From: Agromyces cerinus
GTDB taxonomy: Bacteria > Actinomycetota > Actinomycetes > Actinomycetales > Microbacteriaceae
DNA: 64,000 nt
Direction of reading: 5' to 3'
Assembly (NCBI RefSeq): GCF_016907835.1
Contig: NZ_JAFBCT010000001.1
Coordinates: forward strand, 1,240,001-1,304,000
The notes under the pieces: generated by a model
Told to the model about the DNA's origin: nothing
Seen by the model: only the letters and a program-made list of their open reading frames with translations
Database searches by the model: none
Made by a program: the position numbers and the translations under genes
Part shown: positions 12,651 to 21,420 of the stretch, piece after piece
Layout: every line of letters begins with the position of its first letter
Numbering within the stretch: the stretch's first letter is position 1

Positions 12651-13586
12651 GTGCAGAAGCTCCGCATCGTCTTCGCCGGCACTCCTGCCGTCGCCATCCC
12701 GTCGCTCGAACGTCTCGCGGCGAGCGGCCATGACCTCGTCGGCGTCGTCACCCGGCAGCCCGCCCCGCTCGGGCGCAAGCGCGTACTGACCCCCTCGCCC
12801 GTTGCACAGGCGGCGGCCGATCTCGGCATGCCGCTCATCGAGGCGAACCGGCTCGACGCGGATGCCACGGCGCGGATCGCCGCCCTCGAGCCCGACCTCG
12901 GCGTCATCGTCGCCTACGGCGGCCTCGTGCGCGAGCCCCTGCTGTCGACTCCGGTCCACGGCTGGATCAACCTGCACTTCTCGCTGCTGCCCGCCTGGCG
13001 CGGTGCGGCACCGGTGCAGCACTCGCTCATCGCGGGCGACACCGTCGCCGGGGCATCCGTGTTCCAGCTGGTGCCCGAGCTCGACGCGGGCGACGTGTTC
13101 GCCGAGCTGCGGCATCCGCTACAGGGCGATGAGACGGCCGGAGTGTTGCTCGGCGACCTCGCGGTTTCCGGAGCCGGGCTGCTCGCCGAGGTGGTCGATG
13201 CCATCGCCGACGGCTCGGCGCGCGCGGTGCCGCAGGCCGGTGAGGCGAGCCTGGCCCCGAAGCTCTCGATCGACGATGCCCGTCTCGACTGGTCGCGGCC
13301 CGCGAACGAGGTGCGCGCCCGATTCCGCGGCGTGACGCCCGAACCCGGCGCCTGGACGACGATCGACGAGCAGCGGGTGAAGCTCCTCGAGCTCAGTGCT
13401 CCTGCAGACGGCGACGAGATCCCCGCACTCGCGCCGGGCGAACTCGTGCTCTCGGCCCGCCGAGTGCTCATCGGCACCGGCACGACTCCGCTCGAGCTGC
13501 GCCGGGTGCAACCGGCCGGCAAGCCGGCGATGGACGCCGGCGACTGGTGGCGCGGCTCCGGCCGCACCACGGCGGTGGCACGATGA
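12651..13586 (+). CDS. fmt: methionyl-tRNA formyltransferase
   Basis: 311 residues. Formylates initiator Met-tRNA using 10-formyl-tetrahydrofolate. The N-terminal Rossmann domain begins RIVFAGTPAVA and carries the catalytic region NLHFSLLPAWRGAAPVQ, where Asn, His and the later Asp of ELDAGDV are the known active residues. The C-terminal OB-like tRNA-binding domain starts near residue 205. GTG 12651 is used as the start because it sits right at the conserved N-terminus. The stop overlaps the rsmB-like gene by 4 nt. Confidence 0.96.
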   Translation: MQKLRIVFAGTPAVAIPSLERLAASGHDLVGVVTRQPAPLGRKRVLTPSPVAQAAADLGMPLIEANRLDADATARIAALEPDLGVIVAYGGLVREPLLSTPVHGWINLHFSLLPAWRGAAPVQHSLIAGDTVAGASVFQLVPELDAGDVFAELRHPLQGDETAGVLLGDLAVSGAGLLAEVVDAIADGSARAVPQAGEASLAPKLSIDDARLDWSRPANEVRARFRGVTPEPGAWTTIDEQRVKLLELSAPADGDEIPALAPGELVLSARRVLIGTGTTPLELRRVQPAGKPAMDAGDWWRGSGRTTAVAR

Positions 13587-15049
13587 ACGGCGGTCGCGGC
13601 GGCAACGCCGGTGGAGGAGGCCAGCGCCGGAGCGGCGGGGGAGCTTCGAACCGCCCAGTACAGGCCCGCCCCACGCAGGCCCGCATCGCCCCCGCGCGCA
13701 TCGTCGCCGTCGAGGTGCTCGAGGCCGTGCGGGCCGACGAGGCCTACGCGAACCTCCTCCTCCCCACGCGCATCCGTCGCGCCGGACTCGACCGGGCCGA
13801 CGCCGCCTTCGCGACCGAGCTGACCTACGGCACGCTCCGCATGCAGGGCTTCTACGACCGGGTCATCGAGCTCGCGGCGAACCGGCCGGCCTCCGCGATC
13901 GACCCCGCGGTGCTCGACGTGCTCCGGCTCGGTGCGCACCAGCTGCTGGCCACCCGCGTCGCCACGCACGCCGCGGTCAACGAGCAGGTCGAGCTCGCGC
14001 GACGCGTCGCCCCGAAGGCGGCGGGGTTCGCGAACGCCGTGCTTCGCACGATCTCGCGCACGTCCGCCGAGGAGTGGCGCGAACGCGTCGCCGAAGGCGC
14101 GGGCAGTGAAGACGCTCGCCTCGCGGCGGTCACGAGCCACCCCGAATGGATCGTGCGGGCGCTCCGCACCGCCCTCGATCACGAGGGCCGGGCCGATGAA
14201 CTCGAGCAGCTGCTCGACGCCGACAACGCCTCGCCGCGCGTGAACCTCGCCGTGCTGCCGGGCCTCGACGTCGACACCGACGCCATCGAGGGACTCGAAC
14301 CCGACCGGTTCTCGCCGATCGGCGCGGTCGCCGACGATCCGATCGCAGCGGCCGAGCGTTCCGGCGGCCGCATCCGCGTGCAGGACGAAGGCTCCCAGCT
14401 CGCCGCGCTGGCGCTCAGCCGCGCCGAACCGGTTCGCCCGGGGGAGCGGTGGCTCGACCTGTGCGCCGGCCCCGGCGGCAAGACCGCGGTGCTCGCGGCC
14501 GAGGCGCTCGCGGGCGGCGCGGTGCTCGCGGCGAACGAGACGGTGCCCGCTCGCGCCGAACTCGTGCGCAACGCGATCGTGGGCGTGCCGCTCGACGTCG
14601 AGGTGCACGTCGGCGACGGCCGGCAGCTCGACCTCGAGGCGCTCGGCGCACCGGGCGGCTTCGACCGGATCCTGCTCGACGCCCCGTGCACCGGGCTCGG
14701 CGCGCTCCGCCGCCGCCCCGAGGCGCGCTGGCGCAAGGCCCCATCGGATGTCGCCGAGCTCACGAAGCTCCAGGGGCAGCTGTTCGACAGCGCCTTCGCA
14801 GCGCTCGCGCCCGGCGGCATCCTCGCCTACGTGACCTGCTCGCCGCACACCGCCGAGACCCACGGCACCCTCGCCGCGGCGCTCCGCAGGGCGGGTGACA
14901 CGGCGGAGCAGCTCGACACGCGCGCCGTGATCGAAGGGCTGTCGCGGCATCCGCTCGACCTCGCCGGCGCGCCCGAGACCGTGCAGCTCTGGCCGCACCG
15001 GCACGGCACCGACGCGATGTTCGTCGCCCTCGTGCGGAAGCGGGCCTGA
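13583..15049 (+). CDS. rsmB: 16S rRNA (cytosine-5) methyltransferase, RsmB family
   Basis: 488 residues. After a Gly/Arg-rich low-complexity start (1-35) comes a NusB-like RNA-binding domain (about 38-165, with ELTYGTLRMQG), then a SAM-dependent methyltransferase. The SAM loop is LDLCAGPGGKT near residue 290, the PCT motif is in LDAPCTGLG, and the second catalytic cysteine is in YVTCSPH. RsmB methylates C967 of 16S rRNA in Escherichia coli; the same target here is inferred from domain order. ATG 13583 overlaps the fmt stop by 4 nt; an in-frame start 36 nt upstream would lie inside fmt and is less likely. Confidence 0.93.
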   Translation: MNGGRGGNAGGGGQRRSGGGASNRPVQARPTQARIAPARIVAVEVLEAVRADEAYANLLLPTRIRRAGLDRADAAFATELTYGTLRMQGFYDRVIELAANRPASAIDPAVLDVLRLGAHQLLATRVATHAAVNEQVELARRVAPKAAGFANAVLRTISRTSAEEWRERVAEGAGSEDARLAAVTSHPEWIVRALRTALDHEGRADELEQLLDADNASPRVNLAVLPGLDVDTDAIEGLEPDRFSPIGAVADDPIAAAERSGGRIRVQDEGSQLAALALSRAEPVRPGERWLDLCAGPGGKTAVLAAEALAGGAVLAANETVPARAELVRNAIVGVPLDVEVHVGDGRQLDLEALGAPGGFDRILLDAPCTGLGALRRRPEARWRKAPSDVAELTKLQGQLFDSAFAALAPGGILAYVTCSPHTAETHGTLAAALRRAGDTAEQLDTRAVIEGLSRHPLDLAGAPETVQLWPHRHGTDAMFVALVRKRA

Positions 15050-15076
15050 GCGACCGGCGACACCGCCGACCCTCGA

Positions 15077-15082
15077 TAGGGT
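15077..15082 (+). promoter_or_regulatory. leaderless -10 element of rpe
   Basis: TAGGGT ends 6 nt before the rpe ATG, and no Shine-Dalgarno sequence separates them. With the usual -10 to start-site distance, transcription would begin at or next to the A of the start codon. Confidence 0.65.
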
Positions 15083-15088
15083 GGCTGC

Positions 15089-15751
15089 ATGACGACGCGG
15101 ATCAACCCGAGCATCCTCGCTGCCGACTTCGCGAACCTCGAGCACGAGCTCGGGCGCATCGCGAGCGCCGACCTCGTGCACGTCGACGTCATGGACAACC
15201 ACTTCGTGCCGAACCTGACGTTCGGCCCGCAGATGGTGGGGCGCCTGCAGCAGGTCAGCCCGATTCCGCTCGACGTGCACCTCATGATCTCCGACGTCGA
15301 TCGCTGGGCTCCGGGATACGCCGAACTCGGCGCATTCTCGGTCACCTTCCACGCCGAGGCCACCGATGAGCCGGTGGCCCTCGCGCGCCGACTCCGCGAG
15401 ATCGGCGCTCGCGCCGGCATCGCGCTGAAGCCGGGCACCGATGTCGAGCCCTACCTCGAGCTGCTGCCCGAGTTCGACCAGGTGCTCGTGATGACCGTCG
15501 AGCCAGGCTTCGGCGGGCAGTCGTTCATGCACGAGACGATGCCGAAGCTCGAGCGCCTCTCACGCGTGGTGCGGGAGACCGGCCTCGACGTCTGGCTCCA
15601 GGTCGACGGCGGCATCTCGCTCGATACGATCGGCATCGCCGCAGAGGCCGGGGCCGACACCTTCGTCGCCGGATCGGCGGTCTTCGGGGCAGAAGTGCCC
15701 GCCGAGCGCATCGCCGCCCTTCGTGACGCCGCGATCGTGCACCGGCACTGA
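15089..15751 (+). CDS. rpe: ribulose-phosphate 3-epimerase
   Basis: 220 residues. Interconverts ribulose 5-phosphate and xylulose 5-phosphate in the pentose-phosphate pathway. It is a TIM barrel with the family signatures NPSILAADF at the N-terminus, HVDVMDNHFVPN (metal His/Asp), DVHLMI, MTVEPGFGGQSF and VDGGIS (second catalytic Asp). The gap of 39 nt after the rsmB-like gene contains a start-proximal TAGGGT promoter, so rpe may be transcribed both on its own and by read-through. A hairpin follows the gene. Confidence 0.97.
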   Translation: MTTRINPSILAADFANLEHELGRIASADLVHVDVMDNHFVPNLTFGPQMVGRLQQVSPIPLDVHLMISDVDRWAPGYAELGAFSVTFHAEATDEPVALARRLREIGARAGIALKPGTDVEPYLELLPEFDQVLVMTVEPGFGGQSFMHETMPKLERLSRVVRETGLDVWLQVDGGISLDTIGIAAEAGADTFVAGSAVFGAEVPAERIAALRDAAIVHRH

Positions 15752-15772
15752 CCGGAACGCTTCGTGACGCCG

Positions 15773-15802
15773 CAGGAGCCCACCGGCATGGCAGGGCTCC
15801 TG
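15773..15802 (+). terminator. hairpin terminator after rpe
   Basis: CAGGAGCCC (15773-15781) pairs perfectly with GGGCTCCTG (15794-15802) around a 12-nt loop. No T-tract follows, and the hisE promoter begins 7 nt later. It marks the end of the long pyr-to-rpe transcription block. Confidence 0.55.
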
Positions 15803-15809
15803 TCACCGG

Positions 15810-15815
15810 TAGTCT
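15810..15815 (+). promoter_or_regulatory. leaderless -10 element of hisE
   Basis: TAGTCT ends 6 nt before the GTG start of hisE and no ribosome-binding site lies between. It is the likely promoter of the his-trp block. Confidence 0.65.
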
Positions 15816-15821
15816 TGACGG

Positions 15822-16085
15822 GTGAAGACCTTCGACGAGCTGTTCATCGAGCTCGCTGACAGAGCCGCCACCCGCCCCGAGGGCTCAGGCACCGTGCGCG
15901 AGCTCGACGCCGGCGTGCACGCCATCGGCAAGAAGATCGTCGAGGAGGCTGCCGAGGTGTGGATGGCCGCCGAGTACCAGAGCGACGACGAGACGGCCGA
16001 AGAGATCTCCCAGCTGCTGTACCACCTGCAGGTGCTGATGCTGGCGAAGGGGCTCTCGCCCGCCGACGTGTATCGACATCTCTAA
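15822..16085 (+). CDS. hisE: phosphoribosyl-ATP pyrophosphatase
   Basis: 87 residues, the usual size of a stand-alone HisE. Hydrolyses phosphoribosyl-ATP to phosphoribosyl-AMP, step 2 of histidine synthesis. The all-alpha MazG-like fold has its metal-binding acidic cluster in [17 protein letters not shown] and [16 protein letters not shown] 15822 gives the standard N-terminus MKTFDELF. HisI, the next enzyme, is a separate gene 1.6 kb downstream; in many bacteria the two are fused. Confidence 0.96.
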   Translation: MKTFDELFIELADRAATRPEGSGTVRELDAGVHAIGKKIVEEAAEVWMAAEYQSDDETAEEISQLLYHLQVLMLAKGLSPADVYRHL

Positions 16086-16129
16086 TCACGCCCATGGCCG
16101 ATCAGAACCGTCGACACGAAAGTCAGGAA

Positions 16130-16972
16130 ATGCTCCGAATCGCCGTGCCCAACAAGGGCTCGCTTGCTGAAACCGCCGCGCAGATGCTGTGGGAGGCCGG
16201 GTACACCGGTCGCCGCGACCCGCGCGACCTGCACACCGCCGACCCGCGCAACGGGGTCGAGTTCTTCTACCTCCGCCCGCGCGACATCGCCACGTACGTC
16301 GGCTCCGGCGCCCTCGACGTCGGCATCACGGGTCGCGACCTCCTGCTCGATTCGGGCTCGGATGCCTCCGAGATCGCGCCGCTCGGATTCGGCGACTCGA
16401 CCTTCCGCTTCGCCGGCCCGGCGGGCGCGTTCACCGAACTCGCCGGCCTCGAGGGCGTTCGGGTGGCCACGAGCTACCCGGGTCTCGTCGGCGACTTCCT
16501 CGCCGGCCACGGCGTGGCCCCGGCGAAGCTCGTGAAGCTCGACGGTGCCGTCGAGTCGGCGGTGCGCCTCGGGGTGGCCGATGCCGTCGCCGACGTGGTG
16601 TCGACTGGCTCGACGCTCCGTCAGGCCGGCCTCGAGATCTTCGGCCCGGTCATCCTCGAATCCGAGGCGGTGCTCATCGGCTCCGGCGTCGACAAGCCGG
16701 GCGCGGCGACGCTGCTCCGGCGCCTGCAGGGAGTGCTCGTCGCCCGCCAGTACGTGCTGCTCGACTACGACGTGCCGCTCGAGCACCTCGAGCGCGCGAC
16801 CGCTGCGGCGCCGGGATTCGAGTCGCCCACGGTCTCGCCGCTGCACGACCCCGAGTGGGTCGCCGTGCGGGTCATGATCCCGCGCGTCGACATGAACCAC
16901 GTCATGGACGAACTGTACGAGCTCGGCGCGAGGGCGATCCTCGTCAGCGCCATCCACGCGGCCCGGTTGTGA
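16130..16972 (+). CDS. hisG: ATP phosphoribosyltransferase, long form
   Basis: Joins ATP and PRPP, the committed and histidine-inhibited step of histidine synthesis. 280 residues, the long HisG form, with periplasmic-binding-like catalytic domains (about 1-205; [11 protein letters not shown] start, GITGRD, and [11 protein letters not shown] as the PRPP loop) and a C-terminal regulatory domain (about 210-280). I chose ATG 16130, where the protein starts MLRIAVP as in homologues and AGGA lies just upstream; an in-frame ATG at 16094 would add 12 unconserved residues and has no ribosome site. hisF begins 7 nt after the stop. Confidence 0.95.
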   Translation: MLRIAVPNKGSLAETAAQMLWEAGYTGRRDPRDLHTADPRNGVEFFYLRPRDIATYVGSGALDVGITGRDLLLDSGSDASEIAPLGFGDSTFRFAGPAGAFTELAGLEGVRVATSYPGLVGDFLAGHGVAPAKLVKLDGAVESAVRLGVADAVADVVSTGSTLRQAGLEIFGPVILESEAVLIGSGVDKPGAATLLRRLQGVLVARQYVLLDYDVPLEHLERATAAAPGFESPTVSPLHDPEWVAVRVMIPRVDMNHVMDELYELGARAILVSAIHAARL

Positions 16973-16979
16973 GGCGCGC

Positions 16980-17741
16980 ATGTCACTCGCCGTCCGTGTG
17001 ATCCCGTGTCTCGACGTGGCTGCCGGCCGCGTCGTGAAGGGCGTGAACTTCCAGAACCTGCGTGACGCGGGCGACCCCGTCGAGCTCGCCGCCCGCTATG
17101 CCGAACAGGGCGCCGACGAACTCACGTTCCTCGACGTCACCGCCACCGTCGACGACCGCTCGACGACGTACGACATGGTGCAGCGGGTCGCCGAACAGGT
17201 GTTCATCCCGCTCACCGTGGGCGGCGGCATCCGCTCGACCGACGACGTCGCGCGCCTGCAGGGCCACGGCGCCGACAAGGTCGGCGTCAACAGCGCCGCG
17301 ATCGCGCGCCCTGCGCTCATCGGCGAGATCGCCGACCGATTCGGCGCGCAGGTGCTCGTGCTCTCGCTCGACGTGAAGCGCTCCGACCGCACGCCGTCGG
17401 GCTTCGTGGTCACGACCCACGGCGGTCGCACCGAGACCGACCTCGACGCGCTCGAATGGGCCCGCCGCGGCATCGAACTCGGCGCCGGCGAGCTGCTCGT
17501 CAACTCGATCGACGCCGACGGCACGAAGACCGGCTTCGACCTCGAACTCACCGCGCTCATGCACGAGCTCTCGACCGTGCCCGTCATCGCCTCGGGCGGT
17601 GCCGGCGCGGTGGCCGACTTCCCGCCCGCGATCGCGGCGGGGGCCGACGCGGTGCTCGCGGCCTCGGTGTTCCACAACGGCGAGCTGACCATCGGCGAGG
17701 TCAAGGCCGCGCTGGCGGCCGACGGGAGGATCGTGCGATGA
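16980..17741 (+). CDS. hisF: imidazole glycerol phosphate synthase cyclase subunit
   Basis: 253 residues. With HisH (not in this window) it converts PRFAR and ammonia to imidazole glycerol phosphate and AICAR. TIM barrel with the catalytic Asp in [28 protein letters not shown] for phosphate binding, and the second catalytic Asp near [20 protein letters not shown] closes the second phosphate site. The stop overlaps hisI by 4 nt, so translation is probably coupled. Confidence 0.98.
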   Translation: MSLAVRVIPCLDVAAGRVVKGVNFQNLRDAGDPVELAARYAEQGADELTFLDVTATVDDRSTTYDMVQRVAEQVFIPLTVGGGIRSTDDVARLQGHGADKVGVNSAAIARPALIGEIADRFGAQVLVLSLDVKRSDRTPSGFVVTTHGGRTETDLDALEWARRGIELGAGELLVNSIDADGTKTGFDLELTALMHELSTVPVIASGGAGAVADFPPAIAAGADAVLAASVFHNGELTIGEVKAALAADGRIVR

Positions 17742-18109
17742 CCACCGAATCGACGGTCGACGAGGCGCTCGGGCGCGCGGTCTTCAACGCCGACGGGCTG
17801 CTGCCCGCCGTCATCCAGCAGTGGGACACCGGCGAGATGCTGATGCTCGGTTGGATGGACCGCGAGGCGCTGCGCCGCACGCTGACCGAGGGGCGGGTGA
17901 CCTTCTGGTCGCGCTCCCGCCAGGAGTACTGGCGCAAGGGCGACACCTCGGGCCACGCGCAGTACGTGCGCTCGGCGGCGCTCGACTGCGACGCCGACAC
18001 GCTGCTCGTGCGCGTCGAGCAGATCGGCGCCGCCTGCCACACCGGCACCCGCACCTGCTTCGACGGCGACCCGATCGCCGTGACCCCCGGATTCCCGCCC
18101 GCCGACTGA
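17738..18109 (+). CDS. hisI: phosphoribosyl-AMP cyclohydrolase
   Basis: 123 residues, step 3 of histidine synthesis: opens the adenine ring of phosphoribosyl-AMP. The metal-binding Asp cluster is in ALDCDADT and the zinc cysteines are in [27 protein letters not shown] is the family signature. ATG 17738 is within an ATGA overlap with hisF. trpE starts 16 nt after the stop, joining histidine and tryptophan genes in one block. Confidence 0.97.
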   Translation: MTTESTVDEALGRAVFNADGLLPAVIQQWDTGEMLMLGWMDREALRRTLTEGRVTFWSRSRQEYWRKGDTSGHAQYVRSAALDCDADTLLVRVEQIGAACHTGTRTCFDGDPIAVTPGFPPAD

Positions 18110-18125
18110 CGACGAGGAGCACACG

Positions 18126-19652
18126 TTGGCCGACGCCACGACCACCTTCGAGGAGTTCACCGCCCTGCTCTCGGGGCGCCGGGTCGTGCCCGTCGTGCGC
18201 GAGCTCTTCGCCGACGGCGAGACCCCGGTCGGCATCTACCGCAAGCTCGCGGGAGGCCGCCCCGGCACGTTCCTGCTGGAGTCGGCCGAGCAGGGCGGCA
18301 TCTGGTCGCGCTATTCGTTCGTCGGCGTCTCGTCGTACGGCGTGCTCACCGAGGCATCCGACCGCGTCGAATGGCAGGACTACGGCCTGAGCGCCGAACG
18401 CGCCCTCGGCGACGCCGCCGGGCTCGCTCCGCTCGCCGCGCTCGAGGCGCTCTTCGAGCGCTGGCGCACCGAAGACGTGCCGGGCGCCCCGCCGCTCACC
18501 GGCGGCCTCGTCGGCTTCATCGGCTGGGAGGCGATCCGTCAGATCGAGCATCTGCCGAACCGGCCGCCGTCGGAGTTCCCGATGCCGGGCCAGGCGTTCG
18601 CGTTCGTCTCCGAGCTCATCGTGATCGACCACCGCACGGGCACCGTGCAGCTCATCGCCTCGGTGCTGAACGACCAGGGCGAAGCGCCGGAGCAGCTCTG
18701 GCAGGGTGCGCAGGCGCGCCTCGACCGCATGCAGCTGGGGCTCGCCCAGCCGACCGAGGCCTGGCTCGCCGAGATCGACCTGGCCCGCGCGGGCGACCCG
18801 GTGCATCGCACCGAGAAGGCCGACTTCCTTCGGGCCGTCGACCGCTCGAAGGAGTACATCCGCGAGGGCGACATCTTCCAGGTCGTCATCTCGCAGCGCT
18901 TCGAGCAGGAGGCGACCGCGCACCCGATCGATGTGTACCGGGTGCTCCGCAGCCTCAACCCGAGCCCGTACATGTACCTGCTGCATCTCGAGGACACGTC
19001 GGGGGAGCCGTACTGGATCGTCGGCTCCTCGCCCGAGGCGCTCGTGAAGGTGCAGCACGGCCGGGTGTTCACGCATCCGATCGCGGGGTCGAAGCCGCGT
19101 GGCGCGACGCCCGAGGCCGACGCCGACCTCGAGGCGGAGCTCATCGCCGACCCGAAGGAGCAGGCCGAGCACCTCATGCTCGTCGACCTCGCCCGCAACG
19201 ACCTCGCGAAGGTCTGCACGGCCGGCACCGTCGAGGTGACCGAATTCATGCGGGTCGAGCGGTTCAGCCACATCATGCACCTCGTCTCCTCGGTCGAGGG
19301 CGACCTCGTCGGCGACGCCAACGCGATCGACGTCTTCCGCGCGACGTTCCCGGCGGGCACCCTGTCGGGCGCGCCGAAGCCACGTGCGCTCGAGATCATC
19401 GACGAGCTCGAGCCCGCGCAGCGCGGCCTCTACGGCGGGGTCGTCGGCTACTTCGGTTTCGGCGGCGACGCCGACCTCGCGATCGCCATCCGCACCGCGA
19501 CGATCTCGGGCGGCGTCGCCCGGGTGCAGGCGGGCGGCGGCCTCGTCGCCGACTCGGATCCCGAATCCGAGTACCAGGAGTCCCGCAACAAGGCCGCCGC
19601 GCCGCTCCGTGCTGTCGCAGTGGCCAACGCGATGCGGCGGGTGGAGTCGTGA
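18126..19652 (+). CDS. trpE: anthranilate synthase component I
   Basis: 508 residues. Converts chorismate to anthranilate with ammonia from TrpG, the first committed step of tryptophan synthesis. The N-terminal part carries the tryptophan-binding LLES element (FLLESAEQGG, near 58) and the C-terminal chorismate-binding domain (about 235-500) has EGDIFQVVISQRF, IAGSKPRG, DLARNDL and GTLSGAPK. The start is TTG 18126, supported by GAGGAG 6 nt upstream and by homologous length. No trp leader peptide or attenuator is present because hisI ends 16 nt before. trpG and trpD are not in this window. Confidence 0.97.
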   Translation: MADATTTFEEFTALLSGRRVVPVVRELFADGETPVGIYRKLAGGRPGTFLLESAEQGGIWSRYSFVGVSSYGVLTEASDRVEWQDYGLSAERALGDAAGLAPLAALEALFERWRTEDVPGAPPLTGGLVGFIGWEAIRQIEHLPNRPPSEFPMPGQAFAFVSELIVIDHRTGTVQLIASVLNDQGEAPEQLWQGAQARLDRMQLGLAQPTEAWLAEIDLARAGDPVHRTEKADFLRAVDRSKEYIREGDIFQVVISQRFEQEATAHPIDVYRVLRSLNPSPYMYLLHLEDTSGEPYWIVGSSPEALVKVQHGRVFTHPIAGSKPRGATPEADADLEAELIADPKEQAEHLMLVDLARNDLAKVCTAGTVEVTEFMRVERFSHIMHLVSSVEGDLVGDANAIDVFRATFPAGTLSGAPKPRALEIIDELEPAQRGLYGGVVGYFGFGGDADLAIAIRTATISGGVARVQAGGGLVADSDPESEYQESRNKAAAPLRAVAVANAMRRVES

Positions 19653-20380
19653 ACCCGGCCCGCATGAAGCTGCCCGCGATGGTCGCGACGGTCGTGGGCG
19701 CCGGGCTCGTGCTGCTCTCGTGGAGCCAGACGTGGTTCGACCTCCTCATCGAGGCGAGCAGCACCGGCGGCACCGGTGAGCCGATCGCCGTCACCGGCAG
19801 CATCGCCTCTCCGGCGCTCGCGGCGCTCGGCCTCGCGGGCCTCGCGCTCGTGGCGGCGCTCGCGATCGCAGGGCCGGGCATCCGCTTCGTGCTCGGCCTG
19901 CTCGAGGTGCTCCTCGGCGGCTGCGTGCTGCTCGCGGCGAGCCTGTCCCTCGCCGACCCCATCGCCGCGGTGTCGCCTGCCGTCACGGATGCCACGGGCG
20001 TCGCCGGCGCCGCACCGACCGCCGAGCTCGTGGCATCCGTCACCGCGACGATCTGGCCAGTGCTCGCGATCGTCGGCGGCGTGCTGCTCGTGCTCGCTGG
20101 CCTCGCGGTGCTCGTGACGGGCGGCCGCTGGCCGGCCTCGTCTCGGCGGTACAGCGATTCCCGCATGGCCGCCGACGGCACCACGACAGCGGCCGCCGAG
20201 CGCCCCGCCTCGGACCGCGCCATCGACGACTGGGACGGCCTCAGCCGGGGCGACGACCCGACCGACGACGAGACCGACGTCGAAACGGGCGGCGCGACCG
20301 ACGCTGCGCCCGACGATTCCACCGACCATGCCGCCGCCGACCCGCGCGACGACGAGAACCCCAGTGACGCGAACCGCTAG
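19649..20380 (+). CDS. Trp-operon-associated integral membrane protein (TIGR02234-like)
   Basis: 243 residues of unknown function. Four hydrophobic segments are visible (about 8-28, 47-75, 78-100 and 130-155), followed by a 75-residue acidic, Asp/Thr-rich tail that is probably cytoplasmic. Proteins of this type lie next to tryptophan genes in many actinobacteria and are named for that context. GTG 19649 overlaps the trpE stop by 4 nt; an in-frame ATG at 19664 is an alternative start. The gene is followed by a second small membrane protein and trpC, so a link with tryptophan or shikimate metabolism is plausible but unproven. Confidence 0.87.
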   Translation: MNPARMKLPAMVATVVGAGLVLLSWSQTWFDLLIEASSTGGTGEPIAVTGSIASPALAALGLAGLALVAALAIAGPGIRFVLGLLEVLLGGCVLLAASLSLADPIAAVSPAVTDATGVAGAAPTAELVASVTATIWPVLAIVGGVLLVLAGLAVLVTGGRWPASSRRYSDSRMAADGTTTAAAERPASDRAIDDWDGLSRGDDPTDDETDVETGGATDAAPDDSTDHAAADPRDDENPSDANR

Positions 20381-20383
20381 ACT
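20378..20383 (+). promoter_or_regulatory. -10 element before the HGxxPAAW gene
   Basis: TAGACT overlaps the stop codon of the preceding membrane-protein gene and lies 32 nt before the next start, which has its own GAAGGAG. It would allow trpCBA to be transcribed separately from trpE. Confidence 0.5.
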
Positions 20384-20415
20384 GGCCGACGAAAACCCCA
20401 GCACGAAGGAGCATC

Positions 20416-20646
20416 ATGAGCATTGAGACCGCAGATCCCGGCCACGGACACTCGCCCGCGGCATGGACCGCCGTCACGATCATGCTCATCGCATTCACGA
20501 TCGGCACGGTCGCCTTCTTCTTCGAGGCGGAGTGGCTCGTCTGGGCGTCGGCAGGTCTGCTCGTCGTCGGCCTGATCGTCGGCTGGGTGCTCGCGCGCGC
20601 CGGCTACGGTGTCGGCGGCTCGAAGGTCATCGAAAAGGCGCACTAG
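20416..20646 (+). CDS. small HGxxPAAW-type membrane protein
   Basis: 76 residues with two transmembrane helices (about 19-38 and 42-63). The N-terminal HGHSPAAW matches the motif used to name a small actinobacterial membrane-protein family usually found beside trp genes; its function is not known. ATG 20416 has GAAGGAG 5 nt upstream. The stop shares its last base with the trpC GTG start, so expression is tied to trpC. Confidence 0.88.
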   Translation: MSIETADPGHGHSPAAWTAVTIMLIAFTIGTVAFFFEAEWLVWASAGLLVVGLIVGWVLARAGYGVGGSKVIEKAH

Positions 20647-21419
20647 TGCTCGCCGAGTTGACGGCGAACGCTGTCGCCGACGCTCTGGCGCGCCGCGAGA
20701 GCACACCGTTCGCGGCCGTCGAGGCTGCGGCGCTCGAGCGCCCCGCGGCACTCGACGCGCTCGAGGCGCTGCGCCCGGCCGCCCACGTGAAGGTCATCGC
20801 CGAGATCAAGCGCTCGAGCCCCTCGCGGGGTTCGCTCGCGACGATCAGCGACCCGGCCGCCCTCGCTCGTCAGTACGAGCTCGGCGGTGCGAGCGCCATC
20901 AGCGTGCTCACCGAGGGCCGCAAGTTCGGCGGTTCGCTCGCCGACCTCGAGACCGTGCGCGCCGCGGTCTCGCTTCCGGTGCTGCGCAAGGACTTCATCG
21001 CGACGCCGTACCAGGTGCTCGAAGCCCGTGCCGCGGGCGCCGACCTCGTGCTGCTCATCGTGGCGGCGCTCGACGACCCGACGCTGCGCGAGCTCCACGA
21101 CCTCATCGTCGAGCTCGGCATGACGCCGCTCATCGAGACCCACTCGGCTGAAGAGCTCGAGCGCGCCGCAGCGCTCGGCGCGCGCCTCATCGGCGTGAAC
21201 GCCCGAGACCTCTCGACGTTCGAACTCGACCGCGACCTCTTCGGCCGCCTCGCGCCGCGATTCCCCGAGGGAGCGATCCGCGTCGCGGAGTCCGCGGTGC
21301 TGTCGGCGGCGGATGTCGCGCACTACCGCTCATCGGGCGCCGACGTCGTTCTCGTCGGCGAGGCGCTCGTCACGGGCGGCGACCCGATTGCCAACCTCTC
21401 AGCTTTCCTGGCGGTGTGA
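20646..21419 (+). CDS. trpC: indole-3-glycerol-phosphate synthase
   Basis: 257 residues. Closes the indole ring from CdRP in tryptophan synthesis. TIM barrel with [14 protein letters not shown] (catalytic Lys and Glu), [17 protein letters not shown] and [11 protein letters not shown], then AESAV and the phosphate-binding [12 protein letters not shown]. The start is GTG 20646, which shares one base with the preceding stop. trpF is not present; actinobacteria generally use the bifunctional PriA isomerase for that step, so its absence is expected. Confidence 0.97.
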   Translation: MLAELTANAVADALARRESTPFAAVEAAALERPAALDALEALRPAAHVKVIAEIKRSSPSRGSLATISDPAALARQYELGGASAISVLTEGRKFGGSLADLETVRAAVSLPVLRKDFIATPYQVLEARAAGADLVLLIVAALDDPTLRELHDLIVELGMTPLIETHSAEELERAAALGARLIGVNARDLSTFELDRDLFGRLAPRFPEGAIRVAESAVLSAADVAHYRSSGADVVLVGEALVTGGDPIANLSAFLAV

Positions 21420-21420
21420 C

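Noticed and set aside
18110..18125. trp leader peptide or attenuator ahead of trpE
   Set aside because: Only 16 nt separate hisI and trpE; no Trp codon run or alternative hairpins are possible.
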